This document shows, piece after piece, positions 49,397 to 58,769 of a DNA stretch of 64,000 nt. Numbering within the stretch: the first letter of the stretch is position 1; every line of letters begins with the position of its first letter. The notes below the pieces were generated by a model, which had not been told where the DNA came from, did no database searches, and was given only the letters and a program-made list of their open reading frames with translations. A program made the translations under genes and the position numbers. Origin of the DNA: Methanobacteriota archaeon (lineage in GTDB: Archaea; JAADCQ01; Methanopyri; Methanopyrales; Methanopyraceae); the NCBI GenBank assembly GCA_027064425.1, contig JAMOPO010000015.1, positions 248,001-312,000 of the forward strand. Direction: 5' to 3'.

Positions 49397-50041
49397 TCAC
49401 GCCCGCCCGACGATCACCCTATCTACCTTGTCCCCGGGGAATACCCCGCACTCCACGACGCCCGGAACGGACGCGAGCTCCCGCTCCAGCTCCGCGGGAT
49501 CCCAGTCCCCCTCCACCCGTAAGTCGACGATCGGGTTACCGTGATCCGACGTGACCGGCCCGTACTTCTCCTCGCAACGCCGTGGCGAGACCTGACCGAA
49601 CCGCCTCAGCTCCCGCAGTGTCAGCTCGTAGCAGCCCCGGAGCACCTCGACCGGTACGGGCACCTCCCACAGCTCCTCCACCAGCTTCGACTCGTCCACG
49701 ATCACCCAAAACTCGTCCGCCGCGTAGTCGATCGCCTTCTCCAGCGCGTGACAGGCCCCGCCCCCCTTGATCAGGTTCCAGTCATCGTCCACCGCGTCCG
49801 CGCCGTCCACGGCCACCGGGATCTCCTCCGGGGGCACCGCCACGGTCTCCAGCCCCAGCTCCCGGCAGACGGACAGCGTCCCCGGGATCGTGGTGAACAC
49901 TCGAACCTCGGGCAGCCGCTCGGCCAGCTCCCTCAGGAACGCCTCCACCGTCGTCCCCGCACCCACCGCCACCAGGTCAACGCCCTCGGACTCCAGCGCC
50001 TCCACCGCCCGCCGCGCCGCGTCCCGCTTCGCCGCCTCCAA
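49397..50041 (-). CDS. rpiA: Ribose-5-phosphate isomerase A
   Basis: 214 aa. RpiA motifs GAGTTVEAFL, VDGADAVDDDWNLIKGGGACH and YGPVTSDHGNPIVDLR. Interconverts ribulose 5-phosphate and ribose 5-phosphate; with the HPS/PHI route it supplies ribose for nucleotides and PRPP (prs lies 1.7 kb away). First gene of the rpiA-tpiA-hxlB-pgk run. Confidence 0.95.
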   Translation of the reverse strand: MEAAKRDAARRAVEALESEGVDLVAVGAGTTVEAFLRELAERLPEVRVFTTIPGTLSVCRELGLETVAVPPEEIPVAVDGADAVDDDWNLIKGGGACHALEKAIDYAADEFWVIVDESKLVEELWEVPVPVEVLRGCYELTLRELRRFGQVSPRRCEEKYGPVTSDHGNPIVDLRVEGDWDPAELERELASVPGVVECGVFPGDKVDRVIVGRA

Positions 50042-50059
50042 CTCCTTACACCCCGGGAA

Positions 50060-50070
50060 GGATTCTTAAC
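50060..50070 (+). promoter_or_regulatory. Putative TATA region of carB (C-terminal half)
   Basis: GATTCTTAACG, an AT-rich patch 36-46 nt upstream of the ATG at 50106, in a 64-nt divergent gap to rpiA; it could serve either direction. Confidence 0.35.
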
Positions 50071-50105
50071 GACCGGAACTGAGCGGACCACGCGGGTGCG
50101 GCCGG

Positions 50106-51755
50106 ATGGGCGGATCCCAAGATAAAATCGTGGTGATCGGGGCCGGCCCCAACCGAATCGGGCAGGGAATCGAGTTCGACTACTGCACCGTGCACGCGGT
50201 CTGGGCCATCCAGGAGGAGGGTTACAAGGCTATCATCATCAACAACAACCCTGAGACGGTCTCCACGGACTACGACACCTCGGACAAGCTCTACTTCGAG
50301 CCCCTCACCCTGGAGGACGTGCTCAACGTTGTCGAGAAGGAGCGCCCGCTGGGCGTGCTCACCCAGTTCGGCGGTCAGACGGCCGTCAACCTGACCGTGC
50401 CGCTGGCGGAGCGCGGCGTCCGAATCCTCGGCACCGACCCGAAGGACGTGGACAAGCTGGAGGACCGGGACAAGTTCTCCAAGCTGCTTAAGCGCCTGGG
50501 CATCCCGCAGCCCGAGAGCGGGACGGCCCGCGAGCCGGAGGAGGCGGTGGAGATCGCGGAGCAGATCGGGTACCCGGTTCTCGTCCGTCCGTCCTACGTG
50601 ATCGGTGGCCGGGCCATGGAGATCGTGTACGATGAGGAGGAGCTGCGGCGGTACATCGAGGAGGCCGCGCGCGTCTCGCCCGAGCACCCGATCCTCATCG
50701 ACAAGTTCGTTGAGGGCGGGATCGAGTGCGAGATCGACGGTGCGCGCGACGAGGCCGGCAACCTCCTCATCCCGCAGATCATGGAGCACATCGAGGAGGC
50801 GGGCGTGCACTCGGGCGACTCGGCGTGCGTGGTCCCGCCGCAGACGCTGCCCGAGCACGTGCAGGAGACGATCCTCGAGTACGCGCACGACATCGCCGAG
50901 GCGGCCAACGTGATCGGCCTGATCAACATCCAGTTCGTGTACGACCCGGAGGACGACACCGTCTACGTGATCGAGGCGAACCCGCGGGCCAGCCGAACGG
51001 TCCCGTTCATCAGCAAGGCCACCGGGGCACCCCTGGCCAAGATCGCCACGAAGGCGATCCTCGGCCGCGAGATCCCGGACATCATGGAGGAGATGGGGCT
51101 GGAATACCCGGGCGATGCCCGGACCTTCGACCTCGACATCGTCGCCGTGAAGGAGGCCGTCTTCTCCTTCGAGAAGTGGCCGGGCGTGGACCCAGTTCTC
51201 GGCCCGGAGATGAAGTCGACGGGCGAGGTGATGGGCATCGACCGCACCTTCGGCGCGGCCTACTGGAAGGCCCAGCTGGCCGCCGGCCACGAGCTGCCGC
51301 TGGAGGGGACGGTCGTCATCTCCGTCGCCGATCGGGACAAGCCGGAGATCGTGCCCGTGGCCCGGAAGCTCGAGGAGCTCGGGTTCGACCTGCTCGCCAC
51401 CCGCGGAACGGCCCGGTTCCTGCGAGACCACGGGATCGAGTGCGAGGTCGTGAAGAAGGTCTCCGAGGGGCACCCGAACGTCGTCGACCTGATCCGCGAG
51501 GGCGAGGTCGACCTCGTGATCAACACGCCCACTCAGGGCAAGGACGCGCGCCGCGACGGCTACGCGATCCGGCGCGCCGCGGTCAAGTTTAAGGTCCCGT
51601 ACATCACCACCGTCGCCGCCGCCAAGGCCGCCGTCGAGGCGATCGAGCTGGTCAAGAAGAAGGGAGTCGCCGTGAACTGCCTGCACGACCTGCACGACGG
51701 GACCTGGGCCCCGAAGCGCGTCAGCCCGAAGGAGCTCCGGGGGGCCTCCGAATGA
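50106..51755 (+). CDS. carB: Carbamoyl-phosphate synthase large subunit, C-terminal half
   Basis: 549 aa, half the length of one-piece CarB (about 1070). It begins directly with the second synthetase unit: VVIGAGPNRIGQGIEFDYC, QFGGQTAVNL, an ATP-grasp domain with GLINIQFVYDPEDDTVYVIEANPRASR (read in two parts), and the C-terminal MGS-like allosteric domain (VINTPTQGKDARRDGYAIRR). Split CarB is known in M. jannaschii and M. kandleri, so this is a native split rather than a fragment. It phosphorylates carbamate for pyrimidines and arginine. carA and the N-half are not here. Overlaps prs by four bases. Confidence 0.95.
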   Translation: MGGSQDKIVVIGAGPNRIGQGIEFDYCTVHAVWAIQEEGYKAIIINNNPETVSTDYDTSDKLYFEPLTLEDVLNVVEKERPLGVLTQFGGQTAVNLTVPLAERGVRILGTDPKDVDKLEDRDKFSKLLKRLGIPQPESGTAREPEEAVEIAEQIGYPVLVRPSYVIGGRAMEIVYDEEELRRYIEEAARVSPEHPILIDKFVEGGIECEIDGARDEAGNLLIPQIMEHIEEAGVHSGDSACVVPPQTLPEHVQETILEYAHDIAEAANVIGLINIQFVYDPEDDTVYVIEANPRASRTVPFISKATGAPLAKIATKAILGREIPDIMEEMGLEYPGDARTFDLDIVAVKEAVFSFEKWPGVDPVLGPEMKSTGEVMGIDRTFGAAYWKAQLAAGHELPLEGTVVISVADRDKPEIVPVARKLEELGFDLLATRGTARFLRDHGIECEVVKKVSEGHPNVVDLIREGEVDLVINTPTQGKDARRDGYAIRRAAVKFKVPYITTVAAAKAAVEAIELVKKKGVAVNCLHDLHDGTWAPKRVSPKELRGASE

Positions 51756-52627
51756 TCGTCCTCGCCACGGCCGAGGGGGCCCGGCTCGCCCGGCGGCTGG
51801 CCGACGTTCTGGACGCGGAGCTCGCACCCATCGAGGAGGACCGGTTCCCCGACGGTGAGCAGATCGTGCGGGTCCCGCCGGAGCTGGACGGGACGGTCAT
51901 CGTCGTTCACTCCATGGTCCCGCCCCAGGACGAGAACTTCCTCAAGTGCCTCATCGCCCTCGACGCCGCCCGCGAGAACGGGGCCGACCGCGTCATCGCC
52001 GTCGTGCCCTACGTGGCCTACTCGCGGCAGGACAAGCGCTTCGAGCCCGGCGAGCCCGTCTCCTTCCGCGCCGTGGCCCGCGCCATCTCCGCCAACGCCG
52101 ACGCGTTCGTGACCGTCGACCTCCACGAGCCCAGCACGCTCGAGTTCTTCGACGTTCCAGCCGAAAACGCGACCGCGGCCGAAGAGATCGGGAAGTACCT
52201 GCGCGAGCGGTTCGACGGGGAGGAGCTCGCGGTCATCGCCCCGGACGAGGGCGCCCGGGAGCTGGCGGAGCGCACCGCCTCCGTCTGCGACGCGGAGCAC
52301 GACCACCTCGAGAAGGAGCGGATCAGCGGCGAGGAGGTGAGGATCTACCCCAAGGAGTTGGACGTCGAGGGCAAGACGGTGGTCATTGTGGACGACATGA
52401 TCGACACGGGCGGCACCATGATCGAGGCCGCCAAGGCGCTGAAGGAGCAGGGTGCGGAGGAGCTCTACGCGGCCTGCACGCACGCGCTGCTCACCCGGAA
52501 CGCGGCCTCCCGACTGCTGGCGGCAGGGTTCAAGGACATCATCGCCACGGACACGGTGCCCACACCGTACGAGCGGGTCAGCGTCGCCGAGCCCGTCTCG
52601 GAGGCGATCGACCGGCTGCCGGAGTAA
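51752..52627 (+). CDS. prs: Ribose-phosphate pyrophosphokinase
   Basis: 291 aa. PRPP synthase motifs: DRFPDGEQ, VVPYVAYSRQDKRF (flexible loop), VTVDLHEPSTLEFF and the PRPP-binding VVIVDDMIDTGGTM. Makes PRPP from ribose 5-phosphate and ATP for nucleotides, histidine and others. ATGA overlap with carB couples carbamoyl phosphate and PRPP supply for pyrimidine synthesis. Confidence 0.96.
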   Translation: MIVLATAEGARLARRLADVLDAELAPIEEDRFPDGEQIVRVPPELDGTVIVVHSMVPPQDENFLKCLIALDAARENGADRVIAVVPYVAYSRQDKRFEPGEPVSFRAVARAISANADAFVTVDLHEPSTLEFFDVPAENATAAEEIGKYLRERFDGEELAVIAPDEGARELAERTASVCDAEHDHLEKERISGEEVRIYPKELDVEGKTVVIVDDMIDTGGTMIEAAKALKEQGAEELYAACTHALLTRNAASRLLAAGFKDIIATDTVPTPYERVSVAEPVSEAIDRLPE

Positions 52628-52630
52628 ACC

Positions 52631-52638
52631 TTAAAATC
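52631..52638 (+). promoter_or_regulatory. TATA box of tRNA-Ser
   Basis: TTAAAATC, directly after the prs stop, about 33 nt upstream of the tRNA-Ser 5' end. Confidence 0.55.
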
Positions 52639-52667
52639 GCGCGGTTGATGGGCAGGTCCCGGAGGGA

Positions 52668-52758
52668 GCCGGGGCGGCCGAGCCCGGTCCAAGGCGCGGG
52701 ACTGCTAATCCCGTGGCCCGTATGGGCCGCCCGGGTTCAAATCCCGGCCCCGGCGCCA
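52668..52758 (+). tRNA. tRNA-Ser (GCU)
   Basis: Class II tRNA: acceptor GCCGGGG/CCCCGGC, anticodon loop CTGCTAA (GCT at 52704-52706), long variable arm (GGCCC-GTAT-GGGCC), T arm CCGGG-TTCAAAT-CCCGG, discriminator G and encoded CCA. No intron. Position 8 is C (52675). Confidence 0.95.
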
Positions 52759-52766
52759 GCCGGTAT

Positions 52767-52785
52767 CGTTACGCGTCACATAACG
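52767..52785 (+). repeat. 19-nt inverted-repeat element downstream of tRNA-Ser
   Basis: CGTTACGCGTCACATAACG, 8 nt after the CCA end; outer arms CGTTA/TAACG. Third occurrence of the element. Confidence 0.65.
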
Positions 52786-52804
52786 GTTCTGGGGGCCTCG
52801 CGAG

Positions 52805-53068
52805 ATGGCCCTCGAGGTGGGCGACTACGCCCGGTACGTCCGCACCGGCACCGTCGGTAAGATCGTCGACGTGAAGGAGGAGGGCGGCACGCGCTGGTAC
52901 AAGCTCGACTCGACGGGCCTGTACTACCGCGAGGATCAGCTCGAGCGGGTTGACGAGGTGAAGCGGAAGGAGCGGGAGGAGAGCGTGGAGGAGTTCCTCC
53001 AAAAACTGCGAGAGCTCGAGGAGGCGTTCCAGGAGGCGGACGATCGGGTCTGCGAGGGAGGCGGCTGA
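52805..53068 (+). CDS. DUF2098 protein
   Basis: 87 aa. Family pattern: VGDYARYVRTGTVGKIVDVKEEGG, WYKLDSTGLYYRED, then a charged coiled-coil-like tail. A methanogen-typical small SH3-like protein of unknown role. Directly abuts the convergent PRC-barrel gene. Confidence 0.85.
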   Translation: MALEVGDYARYVRTGTVGKIVDVKEEGGTRWYKLDSTGLYYREDQLERVDEVKRKEREESVEEFLQKLRELEEAFQEADDRVCEGGG

Positions 53069-53320
53069 TCACCCGCGCTCCTGCCGGAACCGGATCTTGT
53101 CCTCATCCACCAGGATGTACTTACCCACGGCGAGCACGGAGCTCCAGGGCACCTCCACGAACCCACGCCCTCCCTTTTTCTTCGCGTAGTCCTTTGAGGG
53201 CTCGACGATCAGCGCCCGAATGCACTTGTCCCTCCAGGCCAGCTCCACCTCGGCGACCACGCCCAGATCGTTGCCCTTGTTCGTGATCACCTGCTTCCGG
53301 AGGAGGTCAGAGACCTTCAT
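53069..53320 (-). CDS. PRC-barrel domain protein
   Basis: 83 aa from ATG 53320 (a purine-rich GGGGGAG lies very close, so an upstream non-ATG start within 20 nt is possible). Single PRC-barrel: VITNKGNDLGVVAEVEL, ALIVEPSKD, VPWSSVLAVGKYILVD. Such archaeal proteins are thought to act in RNA or cell-division contexts; function here unknown. Lies 12 nt after cobY. Confidence 0.85.
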   Translation of the reverse strand: MKVSDLLRKQVITNKGNDLGVVAEVELAWRDKCIRALIVEPSKDYAKKKGGRGFVEVPWSSVLAVGKYILVDEDKIRFRQERG

Positions 53321-53331
53321 CTCCCCCTTCT

Positions 53332-53964
53332 TCAACTTCGCCAAAGATTGAGCACCCCCTCGGCGCGCCTGAGGTCTGTCGCGGTGTTGACGTTGCACGC
53401 GAGCCGGGGGTCATCAATTACCACCCTCCTCTCCGCGGTCTCACCGACTCCACCCACCACGTTGATCCCCGCGGGGACCGCCCGCACGCCGGCCACCTCG
53501 GTCTGGTACCGACCCCATAGACTGAACCCCATCCTCTTAACCCTCCGCACCGGCACCCAGACCGACAGCGATGGGTCCGGAGCCGCCGCCCACAGTCGAA
53601 TGACCCGCTCGACCAGCCCCGGCGTCAGGGCGGGGAGGTCGGCCCCCACCGTCAGGGCGGGCGCGCCCGACCGGGAGAGCGCCTCACGGAGGTCGCGAAC
53701 GTATCCCTCCCCCCCGGTGAGCAAGATCTTGGCTCCCCAGGACTCGGCCAGCTCCCGCGTGAGCTCGTGGCGCGGGGTGGTGACCACGTACACCCGGGAC
53801 ACGAGCGGGCACGCGGAGACCGCGCGCAGGACCCTGACCAGCATGGGCTCACCCAGGACCTTTACCGCGGGTTTTTCAACCCCTCCCATCCGCCGCGCCC
53901 GGCCCCCGGCCATCACCAGGGCAGGAAGCTCAGGATGATCCCACTCAACACCCTCGACAGCCAT
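53332..53964 (-). CDS. cobY: Adenosylcobinamide-phosphate guanylyltransferase
   Basis: 210 aa. NTP-transferase signature LVMAGGRARRMGGVEKPAVKV near the N-terminus, GADLPALTP (metal-binding Asp) and the C-terminal NVNTATDLRRAE match archaeal CobY, the non-orthologous replacement of CobU, which forms adenosylcobinamide-GDP. ATG 53964 retains the first strand needed for nucleotide binding but overlaps cobS by 52 nt; the closer ATG in the cobS stop (TGATG) would delete it. Confidence 0.88.
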   Translation of the reverse strand: MAVEGVEWDHPELPALVMAGGRARRMGGVEKPAVKVLGEPMLVRVLRAVSACPLVSRVYVVTTPRHELTRELAESWGAKILLTGGEGYVRDLREALSRSGAPALTVGADLPALTPGLVERVIRLWAAAPDPSLSVWVPVRRVKRMGFSLWGRYQTEVAGVRAVPAGINVVGGVGETAERRVVIDDPRLACNVNTATDLRRAEGVLNLWRS

Positions 53965-54620
53965 ACCGAAGCACCCAGCACGTCCCCGTTCACACCTCCC
54001 AGAACCCGGTTCGCCAGGTCCAGGGAGACCCAGGCGGAGGCGAGCGCGCACAGCGCGCAGATCAACGTCGCCTCCGGCGAGTAAGGCAGGGAAACGAGCA
54101 CGGACACGACGCCACCGAGCAGCACCTGACCGGCGTCAACGTGCTCCGTGAAAACCCGGCCGGAGACGCTGTACTCCGGTGGCTCTCCCGCCGCGGCCAG
54201 CGGCAGCGCCGAGTACTGAGCCCACACCTCCATCGGGACGAGAGCGTAGAACGGGACCGAGGAGAGGCACGCCGACAGCGCGATCAGGGCCAGCGCGCCG
54301 GCGGCCAGCCCTCCCACCCCGACGCGCGCGTCTTTCATCGCCCGCTCCGGCTCTCCGCCCGCCATCCAGGCTAGGACCGCGTCCCCCAGGTCGACCAGTC
54401 CGTCCAGGCGCTGCGCGCCCTCCAGCAGGACGATCGCACCGACCGTCACGGGACCCGCGGCCGGGCTGCTCCGGAGTAGCCAGGCCACCACTCCCGCGAT
54501 CAGGCCGCTGATCAGGCCGACGGTTGGCAGCCCCAGCCACGCGTTCCTGCCGATCTCCTCCGGCTCCGGGTGGGGTCCGAGCGGGAGGATCGTCAGGAAG
54601 CGGATCGCGCCCAGCGGCAC
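53913..54620 (-). CDS. cobS: Adenosylcobinamide-GDP ribazoletransferase
   Basis: 235 aa from GTG, about six membrane helices. CobS motifs RFLTILPLG, RLDGLVDLGDAV (Asp-rich active site) and GGVNGDVLGA. Joins adenosylcobinamide-GDP with alpha-ribazole(-phosphate) in the membrane. Between cobY and the cbiZ-cobZ fusion in one operon. Confidence 0.93.
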   Translation of the reverse strand: MPLGAIRFLTILPLGPHPEPEEIGRNAWLGLPTVGLISGLIAGVVAWLLRSSPAAGPVTVGAIVLLEGAQRLDGLVDLGDAVLAWMAGGEPERAMKDARVGVGGLAAGALALIALSACLSSVPFYALVPMEVWAQYSALPLAAAGEPPEYSVSGRVFTEHVDAGQVLLGGVVSVLVSLPYSPEATLICALCALASAWVSLDLANRVLGGVNGDVLGASVWLSRVLSGIILSFLPW

Positions 54621-54633
54621 GGTCGGTGCCCCC

Positions 54634-55704
54634 TCACTCCCTCTTAAAGGCCGCCGCCATCGCCCCTCCGATCAGTCCGGCCAGGACGTCGTCGAGCGTG
54701 AGCCACCGCTCGTCCACCTCGCTCAAAATCCCGGGCTTCCGCTCGTCGTACCGGCGGAAGTTGAAGAGCCCTGCGTACCCGCCCAGCTCCATCGCCACGA
54801 ACTGGCCGAGCACCTCATCGAAGTAGATCCAGCCCGGGTCCTCCTCGACCCCTTCGCACTCCTCCGGGTACGCTCCCAGACGCAGGAACCGGTCCAGCAC
54901 CACGGCCGCGAAGACGGCCAGGGCGACGTTGGGGTTCCGCAGGGCGCGCTCGAGCTCCTCGCGCACCCGCTTCTCGTGCTCCTTCGACCACTCGCCCACG
55001 AAGAGCTCGCGGCCCGCCTCGACGAGGTCGTCCAGGGTGATCCCCTCCCGCTCCAGCAGCTCGATGACCGGCGGGTTGGGCGGGTACCCCGCGCGCTCGG
55101 CCGCGACGATCACCGCCTCCTCCACGGCGTCCATCAACCGCTCCCCGAGCTCCGTGGCGGGGCCGCAGAACACGTCCCGGTGCTCGCCCGGAGGGCACGC
55201 CACGAGGACGGAGTCCGTGGTCGTGCCGAGGCAGGGCCCCTCGTTGCCCAGCGCCAGCCTGAGGACCGCGTGGCACTTGGCCTCCACCGCCCACGCGAGC
55301 GCCTCGACCAGCGAGCGGCGGGAGAGGGGCCGCCCCACGACGACGATCACGTTCACGGTGCTCGGGGAGCACTCGCCCGGCTTCGTCCGGGAGCAGTAGG
55401 CGTTGCTGAACCCGGCCGTTGCCAGCGCGAAAACGTCACCTTTTTGAACCGTCGCCGCCAGGCCGACGTCCGCCGCGGTCAGGAAGGCGACAGCTTCTTC
55501 CGGGTCCACCCCGAGCTCCTCCAGCCGCTCCCGCACGTAGGACTTCGGGTCCTCGTGCGACCATCCCTTACCGACTCGCAGGTTCACGATCCACCTCGCG
55601 CGCCCGACCCCGCGGGAGTAGAAGGCACTCGAAACGTACTTCACCGGGTGGTCAAACTCTACAATGACGGCCCGCTCGTCCTTGATCACGTGGAAGAACT
55701 CCAA
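54634..55704 (-). CDS. cbiZ: CbiZ-CobZ fusion: adenosylcobinamide amidohydrolase plus PgpA-like phosphatase
   Basis: 356 aa from TTG. Residues 1-205 fit CbiZ, which cleaves the aminopropanol side of cobinamides to feed archaeal salvage: [31 protein letters not shown] and [13 protein letters not shown]. Residues about 215-356 fit the PgpA/CobZ family (alpha-ribazole-5'-phosphate phosphatase): [22 protein letters not shown] and [12 protein letters not shown]. Both halves belong to cobamide salvage/late synthesis, matching the cobS and cobY genes downstream. Confidence 0.87.
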   Translation of the reverse strand: MEFFHVIKDERAVIVEFDHPVKYVSSAFYSRGVGRARWIVNLRVGKGWSHEDPKSYVRERLEELGVDPEEAVAFLTAADVGLAATVQKGDVFALATAGFSNAYCSRTKPGECSPSTVNVIVVVGRPLSRRSLVEALAWAVEAKCHAVLRLALGNEGPCLGTTTDSVLVACPPGEHRDVFCGPATELGERLMDAVEEAVIVAAERAGYPPNPPVIELLEREGITLDDLVEAGRELFVGEWSKEHEKRVREELERALRNPNVALAVFAAVVLDRFLRLGAYPEECEGVEEDPGWIYFDEVLGQFVAMELGGYAGLFNFRRYDERKPGILSEVDERWLTLDDVLAGLIGGAMAAAFKRE

Positions 55705-55733
55705 CCGGACGAACCCCCGAGGGGGTCGGCCGC

Positions 55734-58727
55734 GTGGCCGAGTCCGAGCGGCCTGAGGACGCCGGCAAGGAGTACACCACCATTTCTGAAATCTCCGGAC
55801 CGCTGATGGTCGTCGAGGGTGTCGAGGGAGCCAAGTACGGGGAGGTGGTGGAGGTCGAGCTGCCCACGGGCGAGGTTCGACGCGGTCAGGTCCTAGAGGC
55901 CCGAGAGAACGCCGCCGTCGTGCAGGTCTTCGAGGGCACGTCCGGAATCGACGCCACCTCGACCAAGGTCCGGTTCACCGGTGAGACGCTTAAGATCCCG
56001 GTGTCCACGGACCTGCTGGGTCGCATCCTTAACGGTCGTGGAGAGCCCATTGATGGCGGCCCCGAGATCGTCCCGGAGGACGAGCTGGACATTCACGGCT
56101 CCCCGATCAACCCGGCCGCGCGCAAGTACCCGAGCGACTTCATCCAGACGGGCATCTCCGCGATCGACGGCATGAACACCCTGGTGCGCGGTCAGAAGCT
56201 GCCGATCTTCTCCGGCTCCGGTCTACCGCACAACGAGCTCGCCGCCCAGATCGCCCGGCAGGCCACGGTGCCCGGTGAGGAGGAAGAGTTCGCGGTCGTC
56301 TTCGCCGCGATGGGAATCACGCACGAGGAGGCGGCCTTCTTCCGCCGAGAGTTCGAGGAGACCGGCGCCCTAGACCGGGCCGTACTGATCCTGAACCTCG
56401 CGGACGACCCGGCGATGGAGCGGATCATCACGCCGCGAATCGCCCTGACCATCGCCGAGTACCTGGCCTTCGAGCAGGACATGCACGTGCTGGTCATCCT
56501 GACGGACATGACGAACTACTGCTTCGCGCCCGGCACCAGGGTGATCACCGCGTCCGGCGACGTCGTCGAGATCGATGAGATCGTCGAGAGGGCCGTCGAA
56601 ACCGCCGTCGACGGCGGTCTGAAGGAGGGGTCAACGGAGGTTACCGTCGGGGTGACCGACGTCAAGACCCTGGCGTCGTGGAACGGCGATCTGACCACCA
56701 ACGACGTGGTGGCCGTGGAGAAGATCGAGGCCCCGAACCGCGCCGTCAGGGTGAAGACGAGGAGCGGCGCCGAGCTGGTGGTGTCCGAGGACCACAAGTT
56801 CCTGGTGGACACGGAGGACGGCCCCAGGATGGTCGAGGCGTCCGAGCTGAAGCCCGGCGACGAGCTGTACTCCGTGAGGGAGCTCCGGGTCAGCGAGAGG
56901 GTCCCAACGTACCTGGAGCTGCTCCTGGAGGCGGAGGACGAGTTCTACGTGCACCCGACCGAGGAGTTCGAGGAGGCCGTGGCCGAGCGGTACGGGAGCC
57001 TGGCCGAAGCGTGCCGGGAGAAGGAAATCCCGTACAGGGCCAGGGAGGCCAAGGGGCGGAGGTACTACGAGCTGTCCGAGTTCGCCAGGCTGGCGACGGC
57101 CGTGACCGAGAGCGTTGACGAGGCCACGGAGTACATCGACTACGTGACCGCCGGAGGCAGGAAGAAGGTCAGGTTCGCGTCGCCGAGGCCCGGAGAGGAG
57201 GTGATGTACGTCGCCGGATTGGTGGCGTCGGACGGGACCGTGGACACCGACCGAGGGTTCGTGATGTTCTCGAACACGGAGGAGGAGCTGCTGTCGGCGT
57301 TCGAGGAGATCGTGGCGGAGGAGTTCGCCGTCGACGCCCTCGAGACGGAGAACCAGAACGGCGTGACGATGCTCCGGGTCAACAGCCGCGTACTCGCCCG
57401 GGTGTTCGAGAGGCTCGCGGACCCGAAGACGGTCCTGAAGATGCCCCGGGAGCTCGTCGCCGCTTACCTGGCAGGCTACGTGGACGGCGACGGTCACCTG
57501 AAGGACGGCAAGATCGTGATCACCACGGCCGACAGGGAGCGAGCAGGGGACCTACAGCTCCTGCTGAAGAGGCTCGGAGTGCCGAGCGTGCTGCGCGAGA
57601 GGGACGGCGTCTACGACGTTATCGTGACCGGTCACGACGCCGCGGAGCTGGCCGAGGAGCTGCCGCTGAGGCACCCGCGGAAGGCGAAGGCCGCGGCGTC
57701 GATGTCACCCGGACGGAGGTCATCCAGGTTCGACCGGGTGTCGCGCAGGTTCGGCAGGCTGCTCCGGGAGGTTAGGAGGAAGTACGGCGTCAGGGCCTCG
57801 GACCTGGGGCCGTCCAGCACGATCTCGCAGATCGAGAGCGGTGAGAGGCGCGCGACCCGGCGCCTCGCGCTGAGGATCGTGGAGAGGCTAGAGGAGATCG
57901 TCGGCGACGTCGAGGAGGTCCGTGAGCTGCGGAGGCTGGCGGAGGGTAACTACGTGCTGGACGAGGTGGTGGAGGTGGAGACCGTGGAGTACGAGCACGA
58001 CTACCTGTACGACGTGACCGTGATCCCCGACCACACCCTGGTGGTGGAGAACGGCATCATCACCTCGAACTGCGAGGCCCTGCGTGAGATCTCGGCGGCG
58101 CGCGAGGAGGTGCCCGGTCGACGCGGCTACCCGGGTTACATGTACACGGACCTGGCCACCATCTACGAGCGGGCCGGCTGCATCCGGGGCCGGAAGGGCT
58201 CGATCACCCAGATGCCCATCCTGACGATGCCGCACGACGACATCACGCACCCGATCCCGGACCTGACGGGCTACATCACCGAGGGCCAGATCGTGCTGAG
58301 CCGGGACCTGCACCGGCGCGGCATCTACCCGCCGATCGACGTGCTGCCGTCGCTCTCGCGGCTGATGGACGAGGGCATCGGGCCCGGTAAGACGCGGGAG
58401 GACCACGCGGACCTGGCGAACCAGCTGTACGCCGCCTACGCGGAGGGCCGAGACCTGCGCGATCTGGTGGCGGTGGTCGGAGAGGAGGCGCTGACGGAGC
58501 GAGACCGGAAGTTCCTGAAGTTCGCGGACGAGTTCGAGCAGAAGTTCGTGAAGCAGGGGCGCGACGAGAACCGGGACATCGAGGAGACGCTGGACCTGGG
58601 CTGGGAGCTGCTCTCGATCCTGCCGGAGCGTGAGCTGAAGCGAGTCAGTGAGGAGTACATCAAGAAGTACCACCCGAAGTACCGGGAGAAGAGGGAGGAG
58701 GGAGAGTCCGAGGAGTCGGAGGAGTAA
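55734..58727 (+). CDS. atpB: A-type ATP synthase subunit B, interrupted by an intein
   Basis: 997 aa precursor from GTG; 480-aa mature subunit after splicing. N-extein (residues 1-262) has the B-subunit core [21 protein letters not shown] and [16 protein letters not shown], without a Walker A, as usual for the regulatory B subunit. C-extein resumes at Cys780 in [22 protein letters not shown]. Insertion after TDMTNY is at a highly conserved nucleotide-site segment, the usual choice for inteins. Followed by atpD; other subunits are elsewhere. Confidence 0.95.
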   Translation: MAESERPEDAGKEYTTISEISGPLMVVEGVEGAKYGEVVEVELPTGEVRRGQVLEARENAAVVQVFEGTSGIDATSTKVRFTGETLKIPVSTDLLGRILNGRGEPIDGGPEIVPEDELDIHGSPINPAARKYPSDFIQTGISAIDGMNTLVRGQKLPIFSGSGLPHNELAAQIARQATVPGEEEEFAVVFAAMGITHEEAAFFRREFEETGALDRAVLILNLADDPAMERIITPRIALTIAEYLAFEQDMHVLVILTDMTNYCFAPGTRVITASGDVVEIDEIVERAVETAVDGGLKEGSTEVTVGVTDVKTLASWNGDLTTNDVVAVEKIEAPNRAVRVKTRSGAELVVSEDHKFLVDTEDGPRMVEASELKPGDELYSVRELRVSERVPTYLELLLEAEDEFYVHPTEEFEEAVAERYGSLAEACREKEIPYRAREAKGRRYYELSEFARLATAVTESVDEATEYIDYVTAGGRKKVRFASPRPGEEVMYVAGLVASDGTVDTDRGFVMFSNTEEELLSAFEEIVAEEFAVDALETENQNGVTMLRVNSRVLARVFERLADPKTVLKMPRELVAAYLAGYVDGDGHLKDGKIVITTADRERAGDLQLLLKRLGVPSVLRERDGVYDVIVTGHDAAELAEELPLRHPRKAKAAASMSPGRRSSRFDRVSRRFGRLLREVRRKYGVRASDLGPSSTISQIESGERRATRRLALRIVERLEEIVGDVEEVRELRRLAEGNYVLDEVVEVETVEYEHDYLYDVTVIPDHTLVVENGIITSNCEALREISAAREEVPGRRGYPGYMYTDLATIYERAGCIRGRKGSITQMPILTMPHDDITHPIPDLTGYITEGQIVLSRDLHRRGIYPPIDVLPSLSRLMDEGIGPGKTREDHADLANQLYAAYAEGRDLRDLVAVVGEEALTERDRKFLKFADEFEQKFVKQGRDENRDIEETLDLGWELLSILPERELKRVSEEYIKKYHPKYREKREEGESEESEE
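56520..58070 (+). mobile_element. AtpB intein with LAGLIDADG endonuclease and an HTH insert
   Basis: 517 aa, in frame. Starts with Cys (CFAPGTRVI, block A), has block B-like [10 protein letters not shown], ends with [13 protein letters not shown] followed by Cys+1. Two dodecapeptide motifs mark a DOD homing endonuclease: VAGLVASDG (intein residue about 230) and LAGYVDGDG (about 317), both with the acidic residues kept, so cleavage activity is plausible. Between endonuclease and C-terminal splicing blocks (about residues 405-460) lies an XRE-like helix-turn-helix ([15 protein letters not shown]...[10 protein letters not shown]), probably DNA-binding. Corresponds to the VatB intein described from M. 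kandleri. Confidence 0.95.
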
Positions 58728-58769
58728 TCCCCTCCCCCTCACCACCGCGCCCTCCGGGGGCGCCCCGGG

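Noticed and set aside
50046-51827. Long minus-strand open frame over carB
   Set aside because: Antisense shadow of a certain gene.
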